Source: Mangrovibacterium marinum (GTDB taxonomy: Bacteria > Bacteroidota > Bacteroidia > Bacteroidales > Prolixibacteraceae). Taken from it: a DNA stretch of 47,576 nt. This document shows positions 34,614 through 43,519 of this stretch, in pieces (the first letter of the stretch is position 1; the number at the start of each line of letters is the position of its first letter). The position numbers and the translations under genes are program-made. The stretch is from the NCBI RefSeq assembly GCF_003046625.1, contig NZ_QAAD01000027.1:1-47576 (forward strand), written 5' to 3'. The notes under the pieces were generated by a model. The model was not told the origin of the DNA. It made no database searches and saw only the letters and a list, made by a program, of their open reading frames with translations.

Positions 34614-37600
34614 TTAGAAATTGATATTAAGTCCAAGCATGAACGTCCGGGTACGCGGATAGTAGGACTCCCGGCTGTCGATGCCTGGCGTAAGACCGCT
34701 CAGGTTAATCTCAGGATCAAGTCCTTTGTAGTTCGAGATAGTCATCAAATTGTTGCATGTTGCGTATACGCGTAAACCATGAATATAGTCGCCAATTCGG
34801 CCAAAGTCGTAACTTAACGACAAGGTTGACAAACGCAGATAGCTGCCGCTTTCCAGATAACGATCCGAGGGAGCCTGTGCATTCACATCCGAGAATTTCT
34901 GATTACTGGCCACTTCACTCAACACATTTTTACCGGTTGACACCAACGCAATGTAATTGTACTGAGCGCGGGTTGAATTCAAGACTTTATTACCGGTTAC
35001 GCCTTGCAGAAATGCTGTAAGTGACCAGTTTTTGTAGGAAAGGGTGTTGTTCCATCCATAAGTTAACTTGGGCTGTGCACTGCCAACCTTCGTCCGATCG
35101 GTTTCCTGCGGACTGGTGGTCAGCTCGCCGGTGCGTTCGCCGGTTTCCGCATCGTGCACATAAAACTGAGACACGCCGTTGTCGCTGTATCCGGCCCACT
35201 CCCACATGTAGAATGTGCCAATCGCTTCGCCCTCCATAATCCGCTGGACGTTAGCTGTTGAATAACCACCAATATTCGGATTTCCGGCATTGATGTAATC
35301 AACAGAGTAAGTTTGGTTTGAAAGACTTACCACCTCATTCTTATTGTGAGACAGATTCAAGGATGTTTCCCATTTGACTTTTTTGGTTTGAACGGGAATC
35401 ACATTCAACGACAGTTCAATCCCCTTATTGCTGATTTCGCCCACATTGGCAAGCATACTTCCGTAGGGGTAACGGTTGGTCGACACCGCATAACTATAGA
35501 TCAGATCCTTTGTACTTTTATTGTAGTACTCCAGTGTACCGGTTACCCGGTTTTTCAGGAAGCCAAAATCCATGCCCACATTCAACATACTGGTACGTTC
35601 CCATTTCAAATCGGGATTGGCATTGCTTGTGGCCGCCAGGGTACGATAAGGTGAAATATTTCCGGTTGGATCGGTATACGAAAACCAGCCCGAAGCGCCG
35701 TAAGTTTGAATGGCCGTAAACGCGTCGAAACCTAACGAGTTACCGCTGACACCATAGCCAATCCGGAACTTCAAATCATCGAACACATTCAGGTTCTTGA
35801 TAAAATTTTCTTCACTCATCCGCCAGGAGGCCGATGCCGAAGGAAAGGTTGCCCAGCGGTTGTTCTTCCCGAAAGCCGAGCTGCCATCGCGACGCATAGT
35901 CGCCTGGAAAATGTATTTACTGTTGTAACTGTAATTGATACGCCCGTAAAAAGAGATCATCCGCAGCGTAGAAAGCGTATACCCGCTGTTGATCCCCGAA
36001 ATATCCATATTGTTGGCATAGCCCATGTTATAATACTTTAAGGCATCGTTGTAAAAGTTGTACACCGTCAGCCCAAAGCCATCGTTATTATCCGACTGCT
36101 CCCACGAATAACCAGCCATCAACCCCAACTTATGAATATCGTTGAAAACCTTGTCGTAGTTCAAGTAGGTTTCCAGCACCTTTTTCTTATTCTCAACAGC
36201 GGTACGACTTGCCTGCCCATGCTGCGAAGCAAAAATCTGGGACGCTGCCGTGTTGTAGTTGCTGTAAATGTATTGCTCGTTCTGGTACGAGAGGCCTAAA
36301 TTATACACCAGACCATCCACAATCGTAAACGCAGCATTGGTGATTCCCTGCATCCGTTTACTCTCCGTGTTATACTCGTCTTCGTAGATCATCGACATTG
36401 GATTGTAGTTCTGGGAGATCCCTGAGCTTTGATACCAGCTGCCATCTGCATTTTTTACCGGAACCAGGGGTGAATAATAATTCATCGCATCCAACACGCT
36501 GCGTCCCTCGTTCCACATCGGCACATTATGGTTATTGGTAATACTTCCGTTCAGGCTGAATGAAAGGGTTAGCCGGTCGTTCATGGATTTGGTTTGTAAA
36601 AATGAACGGGCAATCAAACGATCCATGTCGGTTTCTTTAATAACTCCCTGCTTGTCCAGATAATTTACACTGGCATTATAGCTGGTCTTCTCATCGCCAC
36701 CATTAATCGAAACATTGTGATTATGGCTGAAACCCGTGCGTTGCATTTGTTTCTGCCAATCGGTGTTGGCTCCTTCATCGTTGGGCAGGCTAACATCATT
36801 GGCCAAGGCATAGGCACGAAGCTCTGCTGCGGTCATCATATCCAGATTCTTCAACACGTCATCCACAGCCATGTAAGTGCTGTAGTTGACATTGGTTTTA
36901 CCGCTTTTAGTTCCCTTTTTGGTGGTGACGATGATCACTCCGTTGGCTGCTTTCGAACCATAGATGGCTGTTGCCGATGCATCCCGCAACACATCCATAC
37001 TCTCGATATCTTCGGGGGCCACCAGCGATAACGATACGCCCGGAACCCCGTCGATAACATAGTAAGGTTCCTGTGCTGCGCCAGTGCGCAAGGTTGAAGC
37101 CCCCCGCAGCGTAATGGACGAACTGCCATTGGGATCGGAGGTTTGCGTAATTGTTAAGCCCGGAACTTTCCCCTGCAACAACTGTGCGGGATCGGTGTAC
37201 ACGCCAACGTTCAGGTCTTCAGCCTTAACGGTGGTAATGGAACTGGACACATCTTTGCGCGTCATTTTTCCGTAGCCAATGGCCACAACCTCGTCAATCC
37301 CGATCATCTCAGGCTCCAGCATCACGCTCAGGCTCGGCTGCCCGGTGTAGGCTACTTCCTGAGCTTTCATCCCAACAAACGAAATAACCAGCACCGGGTT
37401 TTCACCTTCTGTATTGATGGTGAATTTTCCATCAACATCGGTGGTCGTTCCCATCGAGGTCCCTTTCACAACAACGGTTGCTCCGGGAATCGGATTGCCA
37501 TCCGGATCAGTAACCAGCCCTTTCACGTTCACCGCCTGCTGCCAGTTGTAAGTTCCCGTGCCCGGCTCCGTTTGCTTCGGGCTTAAAATGATCTGACGAT

Positions 37601-37943
37601 CTTTAATGTCAAATTCCACATTTGTTCCGCGGAAAACTTCACCGAGCACTTCGGCAATGTTACTTTCATGCAGGTTGACATTCACACGGCGTTCAACATC
37701 GATAAATTTGTTGCTGTACAAGAAAAAATAGTCGCTGCTTCTTTCAATATGCATCAACACGTCTTTGACCGTTGAATTGTGCATATCCACCGTTATACGG
37801 GCAGTCTGGGAATAGGAGTCAAATGCTGCCACCTGTCCGGCAAAAAGCAGCACCACCAGGATTGTTAGTTTCATACATCTCATAAGTTTAGTGACCATGG
37901 GATAATCTAATCCCGGGCCAAACCGTTTACGATTTTTTTCCAT
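34614..37943 (-). CDS. SusC/RagA-family TonB-dependent transporter with N-terminal STN signalling domain
   Basis: This outer-membrane importer has about 1109 residues from the ATG at 37943; a longer frame would need a TTG and adds nothing. After the signal peptide (MKLTILVVLLFAGQVAA) comes a secretin/TonB short N-terminal (STN) domain (DVLMHIERSSDYFFLYSNKF), then a carboxypeptidase-D-like regulatory domain (VKGLVTDPDGNPIPGATVVVK), the plug with the SusC marker TTVKAEDLNVG and YVIDGVPG, and the 22-strand barrel ending FMLGLNINF. The STN domain is the part that touches a FecR anti-sigma factor, and the fecR and ECF sigma genes lie directly upstream, so the importer also reports substrate arrival. 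Confidence 0.97.
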   Translation of the reverse strand: MEKNRKRFGPGLDYPMVTKLMRCMKLTILVVLLFAGQVAAFDSYSQTARITVDMHNSTVKDVLMHIERSSDYFFLYSNKFIDVERRVNVNLHESNIAEVLGEVFRGTNVEFDIKDRQIILSPKQTEPGTGTYNWQQAVNVKGLVTDPDGNPIPGATVVVKGTSMGTTTDVDGKFTINTEGENPVLVISFVGMKAQEVAYTGQPSLSVMLEPEMIGIDEVVAIGYGKMTRKDVSSSITTVKAEDLNVGVYTDPAQLLQGKVPGLTITQTSDPNGSSSITLRGASTLRTGAAQEPYYVIDGVPGVSLSLVAPEDIESMDVLRDASATAIYGSKAANGVIIVTTKKGTKSGKTNVNYSTYMAVDDVLKNLDMMTAAELRAYALANDVSLPNDEGANTDWQKQMQRTGFSHNHNVSINGGDEKTSYNASVNYLDKQGVIKETDMDRLIARSFLQTKSMNDRLTLSFSLNGSITNNHNVPMWNEGRSVLDAMNYYSPLVPVKNADGSWYQSSGISQNYNPMSMIYEDEYNTESKRMQGITNAAFTIVDGLVYNLGLSYQNEQYIYSNYNTAASQIFASQHGQASRTAVENKKKVLETYLNYDKVFNDIHKLGLMAGYSWEQSDNNDGFGLTVYNFYNDALKYYNMGYANNMDISGINSGYTLSTLRMISFYGRINYSYNSKYIFQATMRRDGSSAFGKNNRWATFPSASASWRMSEENFIKNLNVFDDLKFRIGYGVSGNSLGFDAFTAIQTYGASGWFSYTDPTGNISPYRTLAATSNANPDLKWERTSMLNVGMDFGFLKNRVTGTLEYYNKSTKDLIYSYAVSTNRYPYGSMLANVGEISNKGIELSLNVIPVQTKKVKWETSLNLSHNKNEVVSLSNQTYSVDYINAGNPNIGGYSTANVQRIMEGEAIGTFYMWEWAGYSDNGVSQFYVHDAETGERTGELTTSPQETDRTKVGSAQPKLTYGWNNTLSYKNWSLTAFLQGVTGNKVLNSTRAQYNYIALVSTGKNVLSEVASNQKFSDVNAQAPSDRYLESGSYLRLSTLSLSYDFGRIGDYIHGLRVYATCNNLMTISNYKGLDPEINLSGLTPGIDSRESYYPRTRTFMLGLNINF

Positions 37944-38002
37944 AGTTTTGTAATCGATTGAATTAAACAATTTGAATTCTGAAGTTGTATTTTTTCAACC
38001 TT

Positions 38003-38030
38003 AAGGGAGGATGTGCCAGCATCTTCCCTT
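38003..38030 (-). promoter_or_regulatory. Hairpin between fecR and susC
   Basis: AAGGGAGGATG (38003-38013) pairs with CATCTTCCCTT (38020-38030) around a six-base loop; on the minus strand one pair is an A-C mismatch. It lies 42 bases after the fecR stop and 60 before the susC start, with an A/T-rich tail. It may end the sigma/fecR transcript, separating it from the induced susC message. Confidence 0.5.
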
Positions 38031-38072
38031 TGTTGATTTATCTATGCTCTTTCGTTCATCTCATGATTTTTG

Positions 38073-39107
38073 CTATTTTAAAATTTCATATTTCATTTTT
38101 ATTACTGATCCGTTTGCACTGATCTGTTCCTTTTTTAAGTGTAAGCCCGAAGCTTGTGTAAGGTATTCCAGCACCTGATCGAGGGGCTCCTGCTGAACGG
38201 TCATGGTAAAGGTGTAATCGTTCAGTTCGCCCTCCGGATCTACAATCCGGATATCTGCATCATACCAGCGCCCCAGCCGCCTCACAATTTCCTCCAGCGG
38301 ATCGTTCCGGAAAATCAGTCTGCCGTCTTTCCAGGACGTGAACTTCTCGATATCGATGGTTCTTCGATGTAAAACGCCGTCGGCTTTATCCAGAATAATT
38401 TGCTGCAAAGGCTTTAAATCGATTTTGTCCGATGCCCCGCTTGGTCTAAAACTCACTTTCCCCTCCTCCAATACCACGCTGTAAGTATTGTCGGTCGCAT
38501 AGTTCGACACATTAAACCGCGTACCGGTAACCGTGATTGTTCCTTCGGGTGTTTGAACATGGAAGGGGTTATTTTTGTCCGACTCAACGTGGAAGTAGGC
38601 TTCCCCGACCAGGAACACCTCGCGGTTCTGTTTCGAGAAGTCAGCCGGGTATTTCAAGGTCGTTCCGGCATTTTGCCACACCTCCGTTCCATCGGGCAGG
38701 GTCGTCTTCATTTTCGAACCCAGCGGCGTTTCCAGTGTCAAATAATTATTTTCATTTGGGTTGAAATTGGTTGCCAATTGCCACACCGAAAAAATCAACA
38801 GTGGAATAAATAATATCGCAGCAGCTTTATAGGTATACAAATACAAGCGCTTAACAAGCGGCCTCTCCGAAGGCTCTTCCAGATTTATGCGGTGATGAAT
38901 GGTGTCCAACATCTGTCCCAGTTCATCTTCCGCAACTTCATGGCGGAACGAAGGCGTATTGCTCCAGTAATCATACAGCAATGGCTGTAATTTTTCGCGA
39001 TATTGCTCCGACTGAAAGATCTCCGCGACGGTTTCCAGCTCCTTGGCCGAACACTGATCATTCAGATACTTTTCGATGAGCTGGCCTATATTTTTTGTTT
39101 TATCCAT
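38073..39107 (-). CDS. FecR-family anti-sigma factor
   Basis: This inner-membrane protein has about 344 residues from the ATG at 39107; a longer frame uses TTG. The cytoplasmic N-terminal part (LIEKYLNDQCSAKELE) holds the ECF sigma factor. One membrane helix follows (AAAILFIPLLIFSVWQLA), then the periplasmic FecR domain (SKMKTTLPDGTEVWQNAGTT, FLVGEAYFHVESD, GTRFNVSNY) and a C-terminal DUF4974/STN-like domain (PLEEIVRRLGRWYDADI). On glycan import the SusC STN domain would contact it and free the sigma factor. It lies 134 bases after the sigma gene. Confidence 0.95.
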   Translation of the reverse strand: MDKTKNIGQLIEKYLNDQCSAKELETVAEIFQSEQYREKLQPLLYDYWSNTPSFRHEVAEDELGQMLDTIHHRINLEEPSERPLVKRLYLYTYKAAAILFIPLLIFSVWQLATNFNPNENNYLTLETPLGSKMKTTLPDGTEVWQNAGTTLKYPADFSKQNREVFLVGEAYFHVESDKNNPFHVQTPEGTITVTGTRFNVSNYATDNTYSVVLEEGKVSFRPSGASDKIDLKPLQQIILDKADGVLHRRTIDIEKFTSWKDGRLIFRNDPLEEIVRRLGRWYDADIRIVDPEGELNDYTFTMTVQQEPLDQVLEYLTQASGLHLKKEQISANGSVIKMKYEILK

Positions 39108-39241
39108 TCCCGTATTTTTTTGGATTCGGATCAAAGGCAGCGGCTTTCGTTCCGAAATTCAAAGCTATTACGGCGAAGTGGCTCCGAGCCCCCAACGCGT
39201 ATTCTAAAAATTTTGATTTTATTTTGCAGACCGCCCAAATG

Positions 39242-39814
39242 CTAGAAGAAAAACACCGAGAACAACTGGGCAACATAGCTGCCGCCGCTCAATTTTTTAC
39301 GCATTGTTTTCAATGCGAGGTTAATGTGATTTTCAACCGTCTTGGGGGTAATGCCGAGCTTATCGGCAATTTCGGCATGGCTCAAGCCTTCTTCGCGGCT
39401 CATTCGGAATATGCGCTGCCGCTGCTCCGGAAATTCAGCAATAATCTTTTTCAAGGCATCACTCAATTCATTGTAGTCGGCGATATTTTCTGCCGCCTCG
39501 TCATTGTCGCTAAAATGCCCTTTCAGGTATTCCAGGTATTGGTCGTTTTTCAGGCGCCGACGAATCAAGTCGATCGAAATGTTATAGGAAATCTTAAATA
39601 AAAAGGCTTTGGGCGACTGGTCACTCCGGAGCTGTTTGCGGTTCTTCCATAATTTCAGGAAAGTTTCCTGCACAATCTCCTTCGCATCTTCATGGTTTTT
39701 CAGAATGGAATAGGCAAAGCCGTACAAGCGCTGGCTATACAGCTTATAAACTAAATCGAAGGCATGCAGATCGCCTTGCTGCAAGCGCCTAATATCGTTA
39801 ACAGACAAATTCAT
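39242..39814 (-). CDS. ECF RNA polymerase sigma-70 factor (Bacteroidota FecI-like)
   Basis: This 190-residue sigma factor has region 2 (about 20-85; FDLVYKLYSQRLYGFAYSIL, then VQETFLKLWKNR) and region 4 (about 120-178) with a clear helix-turn-helix LSHAEIADKLGITPKTVENH. It lacks regions 1 and 3, as ECF factors do. Paired with FecR and an STN-bearing SusC, it should activate this PUL when its glycan is sensed. This wiring is typical of loci for host- or microbe-derived glycans rather than those run by hybrid two-component regulators (family knowledge). Confidence 0.95.
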   Translation of the reverse strand: MNLSVNDIRRLQQGDLHAFDLVYKLYSQRLYGFAYSILKNHEDAKEIVQETFLKLWKNRKQLRSDQSPKAFLFKISYNISIDLIRRRLKNDQYLEYLKGHFSDNDEAAENIADYNELSDALKKIIAEFPEQRQRIFRMSREEGLSHAEIADKLGITPKTVENHINLALKTMRKKLSGGSYVAQLFSVFFF

Positions 39815-39919
39815 TCTTTCCTGGCTATTCCTTATTTCAAAGCTATTTGCTTTTAAAGCTAGGAAATTATTTCAAGATGAAAGAATACCAAACCGGACTG
39901 TCTCTAATTTTATTATCGT

Positions 39920-39941
39920 TTTATCCGATCTTTATCCGATC
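39920..39941 (-). repeat. 11-base tandem repeat upstream of the sigma gene
   Basis: TTTATCCGATC occurs twice head to tail in the 149-base gap between rarA and the sigma gene, 106-127 bases before the sigma start codon. It could be a regulator-binding site or simple slippage. Confidence 0.7.
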
Positions 39942-39963
39942 CTTATTCTTGTTTATCGCATTT

Positions 39964-41238
39964 TTACGAATAGCGCTTCTTCCACCAGTTTTTCAGACGT
40001 TCCAGGATCTTCAGTTCCGACGCATTATTTTGGGGAATATAGAAACGTTCTTTTCGGATTTGCTCGGGTAGAAAGTCCTGCTCGGCAAAGTTGCCCTCGT
40101 AAGCGTGGGCGTATTTATATTCCTTGCCATAACCCAGTTCTTTCATCAGCTTGGTGGGAGCGTTACGGATATGCAGGGGTACCGGTAAATCGCCGGTACG
40201 CTGAACCATGGCCAGCGCTTTGTTGATCGCTTCGTAGGCTGAATTACTTTTGGGCGAAGTTGCCAGGTAAATGGTACATTCCGACAAAATAATCCGCGAC
40301 TCGGGATGCCCGATCTGATGCACGGCATCGAAAGTTGTTTGGGCAAGTAGTAAAGCATTCGGATTGGCCAGGCCAATATCTTCGGCTGCTGAAATCAGCA
40401 AACGCCGGGCGATGAACTTCACATCTTCGCCGCCATCAATCATTCGGGCCAACCAGTAAACTGCCGCATCGGGGTCGCTGCCGCGAATGCTTTTAATGAA
40501 GGCCGAAATGATGTCGTAGTGCATCTCCCCTTTTTTATCGTAGGTGCGCAGGTTATTTTGAAGGCGTTTGGTGACTTTTTCATTGGTAATTTCAATCTGG
40601 TCGCTTTCTTCAGCATTCACCACGAGCTCCAGCACGTTCAGCAATTTGCGGGCATCGCCTCCCGAAAAACGAAGCAGTGCTTCATATTCCTTCAGCTCAA
40701 TTTGCTTGTTTTTCAACTCAACATCTTTGGCAAAAGCATTTTCGAGCAGACGTAGCAAATCGTCCTTCTCCAGATGTTTCAGAATGTATACCTGACAGCG
40801 CGACAGCAAAGGCGAGATCACCTCGAACGAGGGATTTTCGGTGGTGGCGCCAATCAAGGTTACAACGCCCTGTTCAACAGCGCCCAACAAGGAGTCCTGC
40901 TGTGCTTTGCTGAACCGGTGAATCTCATCGATAAACAAAATCGGGTTGGCACGACTGAAAAACTGCTGCTTCTGAGCTTTTTCAATCACCTCGCGCACAT
41001 CCTTCACCCCCGAACTGATCGCACTTAAAATATGAAAAGGCCGATCCAGTGTGTTGGCAATAATTTTGGCCAGGGTTGTTTTACCAACCCCGGGAGGTCC
41101 CCACAAAATGAGCGACGACAGATTCCCCGAGTCAATCATTTTGCGCAGAACGGCGCCCTGACCGACCAGATGTTCCTGACCAATATAATCGTCCAGCTTT
41201 TTCGGACGCAAACGTTCTGCCAACGGTTGTAAGCTCAT
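39964..41238 (-). CDS. rarA: Replication-associated recombination protein A (AAA+ ATPase)
   Basis: This 424-residue AAA+ ATPase is of the RarA/MgsA/WRNIP1 family and acts at stalled replication forks. Walker A is GPPGVGKT (47-54), Walker B LFIDEIH (D104, E105), followed by the sensor region TENPSFE and arginine-finger region SPLLSRCQVY. The C-terminal tetramerisation domain includes DPDAAVYWLARMIDGGED. Its start codon overlaps the stop of the small membrane protein by one base (TAATG), so it is translationally coupled in the operon that starts with the TPR gene. Confidence 0.96.
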   Translation of the reverse strand: MSLQPLAERLRPKKLDDYIGQEHLVGQGAVLRKMIDSGNLSSLILWGPPGVGKTTLAKIIANTLDRPFHILSAISSGVKDVREVIEKAQKQQFFSRANPILFIDEIHRFSKAQQDSLLGAVEQGVVTLIGATTENPSFEVISPLLSRCQVYILKHLEKDDLLRLLENAFAKDVELKNKQIELKEYEALLRFSGGDARKLLNVLELVVNAEESDQIEITNEKVTKRLQNNLRTYDKKGEMHYDIISAFIKSIRGSDPDAAVYWLARMIDGGEDVKFIARRLLISAAEDIGLANPNALLLAQTTFDAVHQIGHPESRIILSECTIYLATSPKSNSAYEAINKALAMVQRTGDLPVPLHIRNAPTKLMKELGYGKEYKYAHAYEGNFAEQDFLPEQIRKERFYIPQNNASELKILERLKNWWKKRYS

Positions 41239-41462
41239 TACTGCAAGTTTCGGCGTTGTACTTCGTTGTAATATTTATAAAATACCCGGGCAACAAAAAT
41301 GAAGGGAACAGCAACAATCGCCAAATACAGGAAGTGAACTTTGTAAATAATAATAACAGCCATACCCAAAAAAATGGACAACACCGAAAAGAAAGCCATG
41401 TTCCGGTATTTCGAAAGTTTCTCCAGCAATTCAATGTTGCTCAGTTTTTTCACATCAGTCAT
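41238..41462 (-). CDS. Small two-helix membrane protein of unknown function
   Basis: This 74-residue protein has a charged N-terminal helix (MTDVKKLSNIELLEKLSKY), two adjacent membrane segments (about 24-40 and 44-61; FFSVLSIFLGMAVIII and FLYLAIVAVPFIFVARVF) and a basic C-terminus. It lies 17 bases after the TPR gene and overlaps rarA by one base, so all three share a message. No family was recognised, but the composition and position make a real gene very likely. Confidence 0.82.
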   Translation of the reverse strand: MTDVKKLSNIELLEKLSKYRNMAFFSVLSIFLGMAVIIIYKVHFLYLAIVAVPFIFVARVFYKYYNEVQRRNLQ

Positions 41463-41479
41463 ATCTAAAAGGTTTTAAT

Positions 41480-43420
41480 CTAGTTACAATAGCGCTTTAT
41501 AATATTATAAGCTTCTTCAATACCCAGCTCGCCGGCTTTACTTAAATCTTTGGCACCACCATCCACATCATCCAGGTAAATCTTGGTTAAGCCACGGTTA
41601 AAATAAGCTTCAGCAAAATCGTGCTGCAGGTCAATGGCCTTGTTCAGGGAAACAATCGCCTCTTCGTATCGATCGAGCTTACACAGAATGTAGGCCTTGT
41701 TATAATACACAAACGGGAAGTCGGCATCCAGTTTCGAGCAGCGTTCGTAGTCGCCTAAAATCTCCCGGTAGTCATTCAAAAACTCATTGGTGCCGGCAGC
41801 ATTTCCCGAGCCGCCCGAACCAATGCTGATGGTCAGGTCCTGCGAAAGATCGGGAACCGACTCCAACAATTCAACCATCTTCACCCGGCAGTTTGCCCTG
41901 CTAAAATAAGCAATCAAATTCTTACTGTCTAATTTCAGGCTTTTGTCGAAGTCGCCCATCGCCTCGTTATACTGCCGGGTGAGAAACTTAAAGATCCCGC
42001 GGCTCAAATAATTTTCCGACGACTGGTTCACCTTTAACTTCTCGTTGAAGTAAAGAATATTGTTTTGAAAACTATCCGTAAAATCAGCCGTCTCCTTATT
42101 GGTGATGGTCATCTGCGGAAGATAGTTATTGTACTTGTTCAACTCTTCCAAGGCCATACTGTAATACTGTAAACGCTCGTAGTCGACCGAGTTTTCGCTG
42201 AAGGAAGCGATCCGGAAGATATGCTGCAGCTCGATGATCACGTTTTTGTTCTGCACCCGTCCATCGTCCACTTCTTCGTCGTAATTGGGAATATTACGCG
42301 TGTCGGCCAGCGAAAGACGGAAACGACGGCGAGCCCGTTCGGCAGCTTCTTCCTCTTTTGTTTTTCCTTCGTTCTTGTTGTTTGGATCGGCCGTCGTGTT
42401 GGACTGATTGCCATTTTGTGCCAAAGCTTGCGACTGTGACTGCGACTGTGACTGAGACTGCGACTGTGACTGAGACTGCGACTGTGACTGCTGCTTCTGC
42501 AACTGCGCATAGTATTCTTCCTCGGTTGGTCGGCGACGAATATCCAGCTTCGGATCCAGTTTAGCTGCAATGCGGTAGTCTTCCTCGAAACCGGGCTGTC
42601 CCAAAACTTCCTTGGCAATACCCCGGTTGAAATAAGCATTCGGCATGGTCGGATCTAACTGAAGCGCCAGGTCGTAATCCATAATGGCCCCCTGAAAATC
42701 TTCAAGTCTTTGCTTCACAATCCCGCGGTTATTGTAAGCAAAAGCATTTTGCGGCTCCAGCCTAATAGTTTGATCGAAGTCGCGCAAAGCCGAGGCAAAG
42801 TCATTCAACTCGAAGCGGGCCAAACCACGCAGCAAATAAGCGCTGGCAAAGTGAGGGCGAATGATAATTGCCCGGTTCAGGTCGCGAATAGCCTCTTTGG
42901 TATCTCCCTTCACAATATTGGCATTGCTGCGGTTAATCAGGGCATTCACAAAGTTCGAATTAATATCCAGGGCCTTATCGTAGTCGGCAATGGCGCCGTC
43001 AACATCTTTCATCGATAGTTTGGCAATACCGCGGTTATTGTAAATGCCGGCATTGCGCGGTGCCAGTTCCAACGCCCGGTTATAATCGGCAATCGCAGCG
43101 GCATATTCGTGAAGCGACAAATGAGCCAAGCCCCGGTTGATGAAGGCATCCGGATAATAGGGTTTTATTTTGATGGCCGTATCGTAATCTTCAATTGCAC
43201 CGCGAAAGTCTTCCAGCTGTTGCTTAGCCAAGCCGCGAAAGAAATACGGCTCGGGCAGCTGTGGCTTAAACTTGATCACAATATTGAAGTTTTCGATGGC
43301 CCCCACATAGTTAGCTGTCGAAATACGGGTCTGTCCCACCCGGATGTAGTGGTTAATGTTAAGCTGTGCCGAAGCAAAGCCGCTTATAAAGATCAGAAGA
43401 AAAAGAATCTTAAATTTCAT
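41480..43420 (-). CDS. Secreted TPR-repeat protein with a Ser-Gln hexamer-coded linker
   Basis: This 646-residue protein has a signal peptide (1-18, ending GFASA) and two blocks of tetratricopeptide repeats: about eight between residues 25 and 290 (units such as AIADYNRALELAPRNAGIYN) and about three near 460-640. The middle holds a Ser-Gln run of ten dipeptides (about 310-330) coded by CAGTCN hexamers, followed by a low-complexity Asn/Lys/Glu-rich linker. It is probably a periplasmic scaffold or assembly factor; nothing catalytic is visible. It is the first gene of the operon with the small membrane protein and rarA. Confidence 0.9.
   Translation of the reverse strand: MKFKILFLLIFISGFASAQLNINHYIRVGQTRISTANYVGAIENFNIVIKFKPQLPEPYFFRGLAKQQLEDFRGAIEDYDTAIKIKPYYPDAFINRGLAHLSLHEYAAAIADYNRALELAPRNAGIYNNRGIAKLSMKDVDGAIADYDKALDINSNFVNALINRSNANIVKGDTKEAIRDLNRAIIIRPHFASAYLLRGLARFELNDFASALRDFDQTIRLEPQNAFAYNNRGIVKQRLEDFQGAIMDYDLALQLDPTMPNAYFNRGIAKEVLGQPGFEEDYRIAAKLDPKLDIRRRPTEEEYYAQLQKQQSQSQSQSQSQSQSQSQSQSQALAQNGNQSNTTADPNNKNEGKTKEEEAAERARRRFRLSLADTRNIPNYDEEVDDGRVQNKNVIIELQHIFRIASFSENSVDYERLQYYSMALEELNKYNNYLPQMTITNKETADFTDSFQNNILYFNEKLKVNQSSENYLSRGIFKFLTRQYNEAMGDFDKSLKLDSKNLIAYFSRANCRVKMVELLESVPDLSQDLTISIGSGGSGNAAGTNEFLNDYREILGDYERCSKLDADFPFVYYNKAYILCKLDRYEEAIVSLNKAIDLQHDFAEAYFNRGLTKIYLDDVDGGAKDLSKAGELGIEEAYNIIKRYCN
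42432..42491 (-). repeat. CAGTCN hexamer array, ten units, inside the TPR gene
   Basis: Ten GACTGN units on the plus strand, that is CAGTCN on the coding strand, read as Gln-Ser repeated. It is the same hexamer as in the metallophosphoesterase gene, but there CAGTCN lies on the non-coding strand. Confidence 0.96.
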
Positions 43421-43442
43421 AGGGTGGACAATTTACGAAGAG

Positions 43443-43450
43443 CAAAAATA
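43443..43450 (-). promoter_or_regulatory. -7 element upstream of the TPR-rarA operon
   Basis: The minus strand reads TATTTTTG, a perfect TAnnTTTG, 23 bases before the TPR start codon. No matching upstream TTG was found. Confidence 0.4.
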
Positions 43451-43519
43451 ATATTTTAGCCCGGTATCGCTTGTTTTAAGTATTTTTATCTCGATTTCAA
43501 TTTTTTAACAACTCACACT

